DNA of 64,000 nucleotides, taken from the NCBI GenBank assembly GCA_016586335.1, contig BLYE01000004.1:434001-498000 (forward strand), in the 5' to 3' direction. The notes beneath the pieces are model-generated. The model had not been told where the DNA came from. It was given only the letters and a program-made list of their open reading frames with translations, and did not search any database. This stretch comes from Nitzschia putrida. Its lineage: Eukaryota > Bacillariophyta > Bacillariophyceae > Bacillariales > Bacillariaceae. The position numbers and the translations under genes were made by a program. This document shows positions 9,892 through 20,500 of the stretch, in pieces. Each line of letters opens with the position of its first letter. Position 1 is the stretch's first letter.

Positions 9892-11070
9892 ATGGCCAAC
9901 ATGAAGTTAGTGGTAGGAGGTGTTGCCGGTGCTATCCTCGCTGCCATAATTTCAATCTTCCTGTCAAAAAGCGGAAACCAAACCACCACAACCACAACTC
10001 CACTTGTTGTTGAAGAACCTACCCCCGAAATCCCCGAACCTATCAAGATGACTGTTACTAAGGAAGACCTCCTCGGAGCCCAAAAGATGATTGATGACAT
10101 CATCCGCGAGAAGAACTGTGGACCCATCCTCGTCCGTCTCGCATGGCACGACTCTGGAACCTTTGACAAGGACGTCAAGGGAGAATGGCCTGCTGCTGGA
10201 GGAGCCATTGGTTCCATCCGCTTCGAGCCTGAGATCAACCACGGCGCCAACGCTGGACTTGCCAACGCCTTGAAGCTTTTGGCTCCTGTCAAGGAGGCTT
10301 TCCCTGCCGTCAGCTATGCTGATATCTTCCAAATGGGATCTGCCCGTGCCGTCGAGACTGCCGGAGGACCCAGCCTTGGCGTCAAGTATGGACGTGTCGA
10401 CAGTACTGGATCCGAGCAATGCTCCCCTGAGGGAAACCTTCCTGATGCCGAAGCTGGACCCAACGGTATGTACGGAGGAACCAGTGGAACTGCCTCCACC
10501 GAGAGTCCTGAGGCTGGAGACCATTTGCGAAAGGTTTTCTACCGCATGGGCCTCAACGACGAGGAAATCGTTGCCCTTTCTGGAGCTCACACTCTTGGTA
10601 AGTCAAGTTGAAACAAAAGATCGCTGTCGTACCGTGGCGCTTGAAGGAATAGATCGCAATCGCAAATTCTTACCCAATTGTGCCTTTTTCTCGTTAATTT
10701 TCTCGCAGGACGCGCCTACGCCAACCGTTCCGGTCTCGGAAAGGAGTCCACCAAGTTCACCGATGGCTCCAAGCCTCAAGTCCGTGCTGATGGATCTGAG
10801 ACTGGGTTCACTGCCGGAGGATCCGCTTGGACCGAGAACTTCTTGGTCTTCGACAACTCTTACTACACCACGGTGGCAAATCCTGATGCCGATCCTGAGC
10901 TTTTGAAGTTGTCGTCCGACAAGGTTATCTTCACCGATGCCGGATTCAAGCCTTTCGCTGAGAAGTTCCGAGACAGCCAAGACGCCTTCTTCGAGAGCTA
11001 CGCCAAGGCTCACAAGAAGTTGTCTGAGCTCGGATCCAAGTTCGAGCCTGCTGAGGGAATCACTTTGTAA
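9892..11070 (+). CDS. APX: Membrane-anchored class I heme peroxidase, ascorbate peroxidase type
   Basis: Two exons (9892-10597, 10709-11070), 355 residues; 111-bp phase-1 intron. An N-terminal helix (residues 6-24, VVGGVAGAILAAIISIFL) acts as signal anchor, followed by a Thr/Pro/Glu linker. The catalytic domain starts near 55: distal Arg82, Trp85, His86 in ILVRLAWHDSGT, and proximal His233 in ALSGAHTLGRA, which spans the intron. The Trp of SAWTENFLVFDNSYY fits the proximal pocket region of APX. The enzyme reduces H2O2 with ascorbate; the anchor suggests an endomembrane or organelle membrane, and I see no Phe-type plastid motif. Codon use is strongly biased (GGA, AAG, C-ending), suggesting high expression. 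Cytochrome c peroxidase is the alternative within the class. Confidence 0.93.
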
Positions 11071-11191
11071 ACGATCGATGGTTTAGATTAGAGTAGTTGT
11101 ATCTCTATTTCATATCTCCATTCAAACAACCACAACTACTAGTAGAGGTTATCATTAGTGACCTGTCCTATGTTTGTTTGTTTTCCCGAGT

Positions 11192-13708
11192 TTACATCAT
11201 GTTGTTTCGCAATCGCATGATATCATCCTTCGTATTGCTAGGCATACTCGTCAAACCTGCAAAGATATACAGGAAACGGGCCTTCATTTGCAAATCACGC
11301 AAGTGGAACTCCACGGATTCATTGACTCCCCGTGCTTCTGACTTGATTTTTCGGTGCATACCGTGCAGACAGTGAACCGCACCCGACAAGAAAACGGGAA
11401 TTTCCTGTCTCAACAAAGGATTGAGATCCTTGAAAACCCCGACTTTGCTGTCCAGGTCTTCCTGGAAAAGAGGGAACAAATCCAGACTCTTGACAATATC
11501 AAAGGCGTCTTGAAACTTCTCTTGTCTCAAGGTTGCAAAGAATCTGCGAATCTCCATCAAGGTACGGTTGACCTGGACAAGATCCGTATTGTTGCTGGAT
11601 TCCAATTGCGTGAGAACAAGAGTCCTCTTAGCCAAGTAGTAGGTATAAAAATCTTGCGATTGTTTCCACCAATACTGTGTGTTGTCATTGTCCACGTCCG
11701 TTGGTGTAATGAGTCGATTCAAGAGAGAAACCACAGCTGCATAGTGTCCTGCAAGCATGTAAAGCTTCAAGGCGAACTCTGCCTTGGCTTTGTCTTCCAG
11801 ATTCCCAGTAAGCTTCTCAGCTGCTGTGACAAGCACGGTCGACACACCTGCCGAATCCAAATATTTGTCGAGCTCTCCAGGGTTGCGTGAAGCATCTTCT
11901 TTGATTGTTCCCGCAAGTTGATCGATCAAATGTGGAGCACGACACACTAGACTGGCCATCTGGATATACAACAGAAATCGGAGCAAAATTTGATGTTAGC
12001 AAATCCCGAATGCTTGCAGCAACTTTCGAACCCAAACTGCCAACGATCAACGTACCTCACTTTGACGAACAGCTGCTTGCGGAATGCGTCGAAGATACAC
12101 CAACGATGAGGCAATACCAAGGTCTGCAACCGATTCCAAGGTAGCAGCATACTTGACCAACAAAGCGGATCCCAAATCCGAGGATCGCGACGAATTGCCT
12201 AGGTCCTCCAATGCAACACCTGCCATGGACATGACCAAGGCCAAGTGGGTCGCCTGTAGCAAACCGGATGGTCCACCGACTTGCGCCAAGAAGGTGAGCG
12301 CCGTCTTGAATTGCTGTGTTGCCAACAAGGGAAGAACATATCCCCAACCCTCATTCTCCTCGATGCCACCAAAGTGGTCAGGGCCATACTTTCGAATGGA
12401 AGCCCCGATTCCTTGCAATTGTTGTTGAGGATTCTGCGTCTGTAGAGCCGCCCACATTCGTCCAAATAGATAGTCTTCCACTGTATTGAAGGACGTAGGT
12501 TCATTTCCAGATATCAAGGCAAGGACACCAATCTTGCAGGTGTTTTCTGGTTCCAAGTTGGTGGTTCGTTGGAAAAGATCTACCATGGCATTCAACTCTT
12601 GGGAGGGGATCAAAGCTGGACCCCTCTCCCAAATGCACGATAGATTTGCTTGGTGGTTGGCCAAGACATCAATCACGGACATGATCAATCGTTGCTCTTG
12701 TGGGTTATCCTGTGCAATCGTCCCAGCCTTCAAGACATCCCTAGCAGCCACAGCGTCTCCGCATCGCAAACAATGGTAGAGGACATGCCAAGGAGAGACA
12801 TCACTGCCAAAGTCCAACTTGACATAGGCAGCAACCGTAGCGGCCATTCCAGTGGCATGGGACCAGGGAGTGGATAGATCTTGCTGTGCCAAACTTCCAG
12901 CCGCAACTCGATTCTTGACAAAGGTTTGGTATTGACGGCAGAGATGGACCAACGCTCCCAAAGCTCCACCAATGGGAGTATCAAGACTGGGGATCATATA
13001 AGCAAACAGCTGCCAGGCAGTTGCGTATCCTGCATTGTGTCCCTCCACCGAAGGCAATTGCTGAAATTGAGCCACAACGGTCGAAATATCAGTGGACGAG
13101 AGCGACTGGACAAGTTTGGCATGATCCTTGGCCATGGCAGCATCCAAGGTCTTGTTAGAAGTAGAAGTGTATCCAGGGAGAAGATCACTAGTCAAAGGCC
13201 CAGACATCAGTGGGTAGGATGGAGAAGACTGGGAGGAAGCCAAAGAGAGAGACCCACCCGTACCGGATGCATCCACCATGTTGCGGTTGCCAACAAGTTC
13301 CTTCATCCACAATTCCCGTTCTTGAGTCCAATCATCTTCCAATTGCCGCTGGACAGACTTTTCCAGAGCCTGTCGAGAACGTTCTCGCTGACGATTGACT
13401 GCTCGCTCTAGAATACTGTCTCGGTGACGCGAGGACCGCTCCGCCAAGGACAAAAAGCGAGCCGAAGGAGCCGTGGAGGGCGTTGGGGTACGTGCTGCTA
13501 CGGATCCAAAGTCGGTACGCGTGCTTCCAAGAAGAGCTTGGGCAGCAGCTGTTGGTTGGGGAGGCGTAGGGCCGGCATTGTTGACCAAGGAACGACTGGC
13601 AGCTGCCAACTCGGACAAGGAGCGAGACCAGGAAGGTTGCAATGGGTCTCCACCGAGACTGGGCAACGACGCAGAGGCCAATTCTTGGAGTCCTACAGCA
13701 GGTCCCAT
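11192..13708 (-). CDS. NUP93: Nucleoporin NUP93/Nic96 homologue
   Basis: Two exons (13708-12056, 11959-11192), 806 residues, close to the usual ~820. The 96-bp phase-0 intron (donor GTACGT) lies near residue 551. The N-terminus holds a predicted coiled coil (SRQALEKSVQRQLEDDWTQE, about 115-135), as in Nic96, and the rest is all-helical, with SEE-like blocks, a central part containing WQLFAYMIPSLD and WHVLYHCLRCGD, and a C-terminal stretch (KAEFALKLYMLAGHYAAVV, then LLNRLITP). NUP93 is the linker nucleoporin of the inner ring that organises NUP205/188, NUP155 and the NUP62 complex. The match rests on length, architecture and these C-terminal blocks. It converges on APX with about 120 bp between stops. 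Confidence 0.85.
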
Positions 13709-14116
13709 TCTTTTGTATTTCTAAACAACCAACGACTACTCGTAGCTCAAGAAGAATCCAGGGGAAGGAGGAACGGATACTTGGTGTAGAATCGCCAATT
13801 CAATCCAGCAACAAACACAAGAAGTTTGTTGTTGTTGGTTGTTGTGCCATCGGGCGGAGGAGGACGTTGCCGGGTGGCTTTTTGGTGGCTTTGGTTGGTC
13901 CGTATGTACGTACAGCCTACTGTCGTATGTACCAATATTTTGTACGTTATATATATTGTGTCATACCCATGCTTCAACGACCTCCACAAACCTCCACATT
14001 CGACACAACCATCAACGACGCCATTCACCCACCAGAAGCAGCACACATCCTCCTGCTACTACTGTGCGGAATTGTACAATACTTGCCCTGACAACTACTC
14101 TCTACTCTCTACACCC
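13709..14116. promoter_or_regulatory. Divergent region between NUP93 and LYR-like gene
   Basis: About 400 bp. Contains GTACGTACAG-type and TATATATTG AT-rich stretches near 13905-13960 that could be core-promoter elements; open frames crossing it are not supported. Confidence 0.3.
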
Positions 14117-14536
14117 ATGAACCCCCTCATTCGACAAAAGTACAAGGAAATTCTCTCTCTTGTCAAGCTCTTGCCAGAAAAGCAACAAGGATCTGGTTGG
14201 AGTGAACTCCGGGGAGGATTCCGAAAACCACTTGCCTCGGGCGAAACCTTGGAATCCCGTCTCCAAGATGCTGATCGCCGCCTTTCCTTTTTGCGCATGA
14301 TTACTCCCAAAGACAAGGCCTCTACGACGTCAGCGTCGACCATGCGAGGTGGAACCTGGGTCTATAAGGATGGACAACGATTGGAGAATCAGTCAGGAAC
14401 GCTTCGGGATGCGAACGGCCGAGTGGTCTCCAATTGGGATGGAAAGAATTTGGATCCTTGTTCGGTCAAGCGTCATCAACAACAATTGAGACGAGCAGGC
14501 TTTGTTAACAACGCGCATGCTAAAGGATTCTTCTAA
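14117..14536 (+). CDS. Small LYR-motif-like protein
   Basis: Single exon, 139 residues, starting at the ATG after a CACCC context. The first ~55 residues follow the topology of Complex1-LYR proteins: KYKEILSLVKLLPEK in place of LYR-x-LL-x-LP, a turn, then ELRGGFRKP matching the downstream R..FRK element, then a second basic helix (SRLQDADRRLSFLRMITP). LYR proteins assist mitochondrial complex assembly and Fe-S delivery through ACP. The Leu of LYR is replaced (RQKYK), so assignment is tentative. The C-terminal ~65 residues (GGTWVYKDGQRLENQSG onward) are polar and unfamiliar. The gene lies between divergent NUP93 and convergent ADCK2-like genes. Confidence 0.6.
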   Translation: MNPLIRQKYKEILSLVKLLPEKQQGSGWSELRGGFRKPLASGETLESRLQDADRRLSFLRMITPKDKASTTSASTMRGGTWVYKDGQRLENQSGTLRDANGRVVSNWDGKNLDPCSVKRHQQQLRRAGFVNNAHAKGFF

Positions 14537-14756
14537 TCATCATCAACTACGATTATTTTCTACTAGCACTTGTTCCCAATAATTTCAATGCGCAAGAAAG
14601 AGTGCAACAAGTTACCATTCATATCGACACGGATACTTGTAGTGGTAGTAGATAATGGCTGCTCCAATGCTCTATAACTCGTCATTCTAACTGACTCGAC
14701 TTGGAACAGGCAAAACCATTCCATTTGTATGGAATTGGAGCAACCACGCTTGCTGC

Positions 14757-15387
14757 TTACACCACACTCTTTTGACGAACACCCTTCATCTCTTCCTCTG
14801 GCTTCTTTCCCTGCAACCAGTCCCAGAAATCATTCAAACCCAAGAGTTCTTTGGTACGCTCCGCAACCAACCCGTGTCGGCGCTCACCCTCCATGATAAT
14901 GGGTGTCGCGACCTTATAGATCTTCACCGAAGGATCTAGGGCCAATGCCATACCTTCTTGGACCTTGACTGCCAACGCTGCCGAAATGAAAGCTTGGTTC
15001 AGCATCACGTGGTGTACCGCTGCCGCGTTACAAATCTGCGCAATGTAGGTTCCCAAGTTCTCCATCAAGTATTCCTTGCCACTGGCCTTCATGGCCATGT
15101 CTTCAATCTTGTCCAAGAACAATTCTTCGTCCACGGAGTGATCCCCAACCGCAAGCAACCGATTGTTCGAGTCATCAATCATGTAGCGCCCAGCCTTGCG
15201 CCCTTGATGCCGAATGAACGACGCCAATACATTGCTAATAAGACGGTGGTCCTCGTCCGTGTTCTCCACAACCATACCCACGTCCAGCAAGATAAACTTG
15301 AGATCCTTGGAAATCAAAACATTTCCTGTTGTCGAAGCATTTGCAAATGTGCATTGTGAGACCAATGTTGTAATTTGCATACAACTA

Positions 15388-15418
<31 letters not shown>

Positions 15419-16846
15419 TATGGATGCATATACGTACCTGGATGCAAATCTCCATGAATAAAGTTATCCAAAAAGATCATTTGACAGACCGCATTGATGG
15501 CACCCTTGCACAAGTTGGTCAAGAGTGCCCTGTCCGTGGTGTTATTGCGGATAAATTCCATAATGGGGGTTCCCTCGCAAAAGGTTTCAATCAACACGCT
15601 CTTGCTGGGTTCAAACCCATCGACCAACTATGTCATTGCAGTAGACAAAACAAAACAAGCTTATGAGTCGTTGCCACACACAAAACACTCCAACCAAACA
15701 TTCCATCCAATGCGGCGTACAATACGGATACTGTACAATACATATTCGTACCTTGGGAAAGACAACGGTATCATGATGCTTGAAATTCTCATTGAATCGG
15801 ACCAAATGATCGGCTTCGGTTCTCAAATCCAGCTGAATCTTGAGCATGGTCGCCATTTCTTCGACAAAGCCTGGCAAATTCATCCACTTGAGATTGCGCA
15901 TGGCATCGACGGGGAAACGTTCCAAAGCATAGGCGGACAATCGCATAATATCTAGATCGGCATCAATATCATCTTCGACGTTAGGGTGCATGACCTTGAC
16001 GGCGACAGGAATCTCCTTGCCATCGGCATCCCAGACAACTCCCTTGTAGACTTGAGCAATGCAGCCACTTCCAATAATTTTGTCCAACCGAATGTGTTGC
16101 TCCCAGTCATCTCCGTAGGCTTCCTTGAGAGCTGCTCGAGTATGCTTCCAAGCATGGGGGGTGGTATCGTCTTGCAGTTGGGAAAAGACACTGCAAAAGG
16201 CTTGCCCAAACATATCAGGCCGCGATCCTGCCCACTGCATAATTTTAATAGCAGCAGCTCCACTCCACTCGACACATCCGAGACACATGCGATAATACCA
16301 GCCGACAGGTCCCTTGGGGATTTCAATGGGTTGTTCCAAACTGGCCAAGGCAACTTCATGGGCATCTCCCGACTCATCCAAAGGGGGTTGGTCAGGCTCC
16401 ATCAACATGGCGTACAAATATTGGAAGGGGTAAAATGCAACGACAGGAGACAGTGCCAACATGAGCATAAAGACTCGACGGAGGAGACGGAATCCCCGAG
16501 CCAATTGCGACAACAAGTCGGTGGCTGGAGGATGAAGCGTGACAACAATCTGACGCTCTTGAAGATCGGCCGAGGCCGTGAGAACGACAGGATCACATTT
16601 GGTGGTTGGAGTGGGATAAAAGAGTTTCCAAGCACATCCCATGACAGTGGCGGTGGTAATACCAATGGGCAAGGCATGGCGCTTTAGAGAATGGCCAATG
16701 CGAGAGGTCGAAGACAAAGGCGTTTGGACCAACCGAGGAGTGGATGTCAAACGCCTGCTAGTAGTAGTAGGGAGTGAGTTCACCAATCGGTTCGTCGGCG
16801 GGTTGACCCGACAGTGAATGGCAGTGTTTGTACAAACTCGGAGCAT
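14757..16846 (-). CDS. ADCK2: ABC1/ADCK (UbiB-family) atypical kinase, ADCK2-like, mitochondrial
   Basis: Three exons (16846-15752, 15627-15438, 15325-14757), 617 residues; introns of 124 and 112 bp, both with GTACG donors. Residues 1-60 are Arg/Ser/Thr-rich without acids, a typical mitochondrial presequence, followed by one or two hydrophobic segments near 120-145. The kinase-like core shows IKIMQWAGSRPDMFG in the position of the UbiB KxGQ motif, the modified loop IGSGCIAQVYKG, VAVKVMHP with the catalytic Lys, IHGDLHPGNVLIS (catalytic loop, split by intron 2) and LLDVGMV replacing DFG. These proteins support coenzyme Q biosynthesis and mitochondrial lipid handling. The ADCK2 assignment rather than ADCK1/COQ8 rests on the GSGCIAQVY loop and the absence of the Ala-rich loop. 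Confidence 0.87.
15391..15418. repeat. (CAA)n microsatellite in ADCK2-like intron 2
   Basis: Nine CAA units plus one base, intronic; on the coding strand this is a (GTT)n tract upstream of the acceptor and may serve as pyrimidine-rich context. Confidence 0.85.
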
Positions 16847-17504
16847 GCTAGGTAGTTCTTGTGGTTGGATGATATGATTAAAACAATGCGAATATTTTCA
16901 ACACCCAAGGAGCATGGAGAATCGACAGATGGATGTCGGTCGTATCGGCGGTGATGATGATGATGATAGGGCGAAGAATGCGGTGGCATGCAACAGTCGA
17001 ATGACGAATGGAGTAACGGTGCCGTTATCAGTGCGTGGTGGTCCACTGGGTCGACATTGAAATCGGCCCACGCAGTCTATTAATAATACAAAAACGCTGG
17101 TATTTATCGTAGTTACGAATAGCTTACTTATGGGTGGACATAAAAAGCATCCTGTCATCCTGTCGGACGGGCAAACTTGGTCGTTGTTGAGCATCGATGA
17201 TTGGTGATTGGGCCTCCTCTGGAAAGACCGCTGGCTTATCCACACCACCACCATCGTCCTTCACAGACCTTCGGGAAAGTCTCCTTTTTTTGTCTTGGGA
17301 AACAACAATTCAACCAGCGAGCTCTACCTGGTACAACACAACCCATTGGCATCCGTCCCGCTACCAACAGAATCACTTGTACGAATCTATTGGCGAGACT
17401 TCCCTTTTTCAACAACTAGAACGAGCGAGTGACATTGACTTGATACAAATACCAATCATCGCTGGTGACACAAGTACAACTGCATCCGCCTCCAAAACAA
17501 CATC
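16847..17504. promoter_or_regulatory. Divergent region between ADCK2-like and TRPC4AP genes
   Basis: About 660 bp. Contains TTATTAATAATAC near 17078-17092, a TGATGATGATGATG tract near 16952-16966, and no convincing coding frame outside short chance ORFs. A short in-frame upstream start for TRPC4AP was not evident. Confidence 0.35.
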
Positions 17505-20500
17505 ATGGGATCGTCGCATTCAGCGCCCAGACGTCCCGGGTTGCAACGGCATCGTTCCGACGGAAGTATCGGGCGTGTCAATCTAAGGCCTTCTCAGACA
17601 GCAGGTCGACCCAACTCCAACAATGAATACACATACAATGCTCCCCCCGAGGAGTTGCCCTCGCTACTGGAAGACATTGGAGCGGAGGAAGACGATGAAG
17701 GAAGGGATCGTGTCTCCAACTTGTCGGCTCCCTTTCATCGTGCTTCGCATTTGGATGACAGTTTTGCCAATGAGGATCTCACTGACCCGCCACCATCAAC
17801 ATACTACACGCCGTCTCCTGGCAACAACAGCACCAGTAGCAACAACAACAACAACAACAACAATAGCAATTCACGGAGACTCACCGCCGTCGCCATGTCG
17901 GGAGAACTCTCTTCCCAGCTACTCAGTCCTCCTCTTGCCAGCCAACGACTTCAAACACAGGCAGGGCCACTTCCAACCTTGCAGCCTATCCACATCACAT
18001 CCGCATCCTCACCTCCTCCCAACACAAATCGTCCCGTCGTTCCTGTCATGACTCCTGAAACCGTCGGTCAACCATACCTCGAGTCGCATGTTCCCTTTCA
18101 ACATGCCATGCCTCCTACCTATGTTCCACCCATTACCGATATGGACGACCACCACCACAATATGCCATATATGTATGGAGCATCGCCGGACGACGATACT
18201 TCTCCGCCCATGCCTGTTCCGGACTTTTGTCCGCAAGGTTCGCGTCACAATGAATGGATGGGACGAAGTTTAGAAACGCTTGTTCTGGGATATGGTGCTG
18301 TGGCTCCTGTATTGTGTCTACCGGAAGATGAAGATGATCGTGGAGAAGAATCCAGTCTATGGGGTACCACGCGTCGAAGAAGTACTGTCAGCACCTTGGG
18401 AAGTGATTTTGGTCATCGCAGCAGTTTGGGCAGCTTTCCGGGAAGTCGCCGAGGCTCACTGGTGGGAGGCGGCAACATGCATGGAGGTACCCTTGCCAAT
18501 TATTACAATCGAAGAAGAGGAGATGGCGGAGGAAACAACAACAATAGCAACAACTCGGCCCGACGGGGTTCCAATCCAACCACCCGACGTGGGTCCAATC
18601 CGCCCATCATGTCGCGTCGAGGATCTGCTTCGCATGGTCCTTCCTATCGTCGGCGTATGAGTATGACGCGGGGATCTGACATGGGAGATGAAAGTCGATC
18701 TACCAATGGAGGACCCAATGTCGCCTTGTCGCTGCTCGCGCGTGAACTCACCGGCCGCATGCCCAATCGCGGAAACATGCCCGCTTCCTCCCGACTGCGC
18801 TCTATGGGAGGACATGCTATGTTTGCCACCTTGGATCGTCCAGCAGGTGGGATTTGCTCGGAAGTTGTCTTTTTGTCCGAAGTCATCGATAGTGGAGACT
18901 GGGCAGAGACACAGACTGTCATTTCTAGAATATCACCTCGCTTGATTGGAGACCCTGCCGCTGCGATGCATCCTCCTGGAAATCTACCGCCCGCTGCGGA
19001 AGATGCTAACTTGCCACCCAACGCCTCCAAGTTTTATGCAGGAGGCGGCAGGTTGGGATTGGAACGAGACGCATTTGTGTTGGCAGGGGGTGTCGAAGTT
19101 TTACTGCGCATTTTCAGGGAACCTAGTTTTGTGGGTGCCGAAATGGCACGTACCTACGATGCTCGCGACCTCAGTGAAGAATTGGTAGCCAATCGGCTGG
19201 CACAATGTTGGAACGAAACGTTAGCTTCTTTACGAGAACTCGTGTTTGCTATTCCATCCTTGGTGGAAAATGAAGTTATCTTTGACGACGGAGAGTTCGT
19301 CCCTTTTCTCTTTACACTCTTGTCCCATGACTCCTGTTTTGATGGGGCGGCAGCATTGATTGAAGAAATCTTGAGTATCCAGTCGCATTCGCCGGTTCAA
19401 TTGGCCACGGACAACGATTTGGACCGAAGTGGATATCACGCTGTTGTTCGTGTTTCGCCGCCTACTACTTTCTTTTTGGGCAATGTACCCGATTTGTACC
19501 GTCTTTGGAATGGATTCAACTGCCGCCAGTTGGCTCATTTTTGCCGCATCTTGGCACTTCTTGTTTTTGAACCCGAGGACCGACAGTTGCTGGAAAGCCC
19601 AGCCGTTCTCAAATCGATTGAATTGCTACAACTCCGACGCAATCGGGCCGCTCGAGCTGGACGGGATTCCACTGTAGATATGAACCAGTCGATCCTAATG
19701 GGCGACGAGGAGTTGACTGTACGCTTGCTCAAACTTTTGCGAGTCATGAATTTTGCGCCTAGTCTACGAAGAAGTTCTTCATACCATGTTATGGCACACT
19801 TCCCTTTTATTGCGGATACTTTGGTCATGCTAGGGTTGAACGAACTCGACCACTGGGATGACGTTGATCGTTTGGATGGTATGGCAAGGTTGATATTGAA
19901 AGTTCCAGGTTCAGAAGATAAGTCACTTTGCGAACTGGGTTCCGTGGCAGCGATGCTGGAAAACCTCAATGGGCTGTTGATGGGGAATCAGGCAGAACCT
20001 CCTGCGAACCAACTTGGACATATCATTCATGTTATTACTGCGGCTCAACAAGCAGGTGTTGTTGTTGGAAGGCCTAGACAGGGGCGCACGAGGCGACGTG
20101 CCAGCCAACAAGACTCTGACAATGCTCATGAAGAGCTGGCTAGAGCGAATGGGATTACACGAGACAGTGTTACCATGGATGGGGTAGCATCAGCGGCCGG
20201 AATGATCTCAGACCAGGTGATGAACCGAGGATACTACCAAGATACCAATCCTGACGGGAGTGAAATGGGACAAGGAGGATACCGAGATTACAACAATAAT
20301 CACCGACGTCTAAGGGTGAACTCAGCTGAGGAGGCTGCCAATGCTCTCCAGTTCAATGCTTTGTTGCTGGGGCCATATCAAGTAGAGGTACTATTCGTCC
20401 TCTGCACCTTACTTGGAGGCCGCCGAAAAATTGATGCCCAAGAGATGTTACTTTCCGCAGGAATCATTCCTATTTTGGATGACATGTTCCAGCGTCTCCC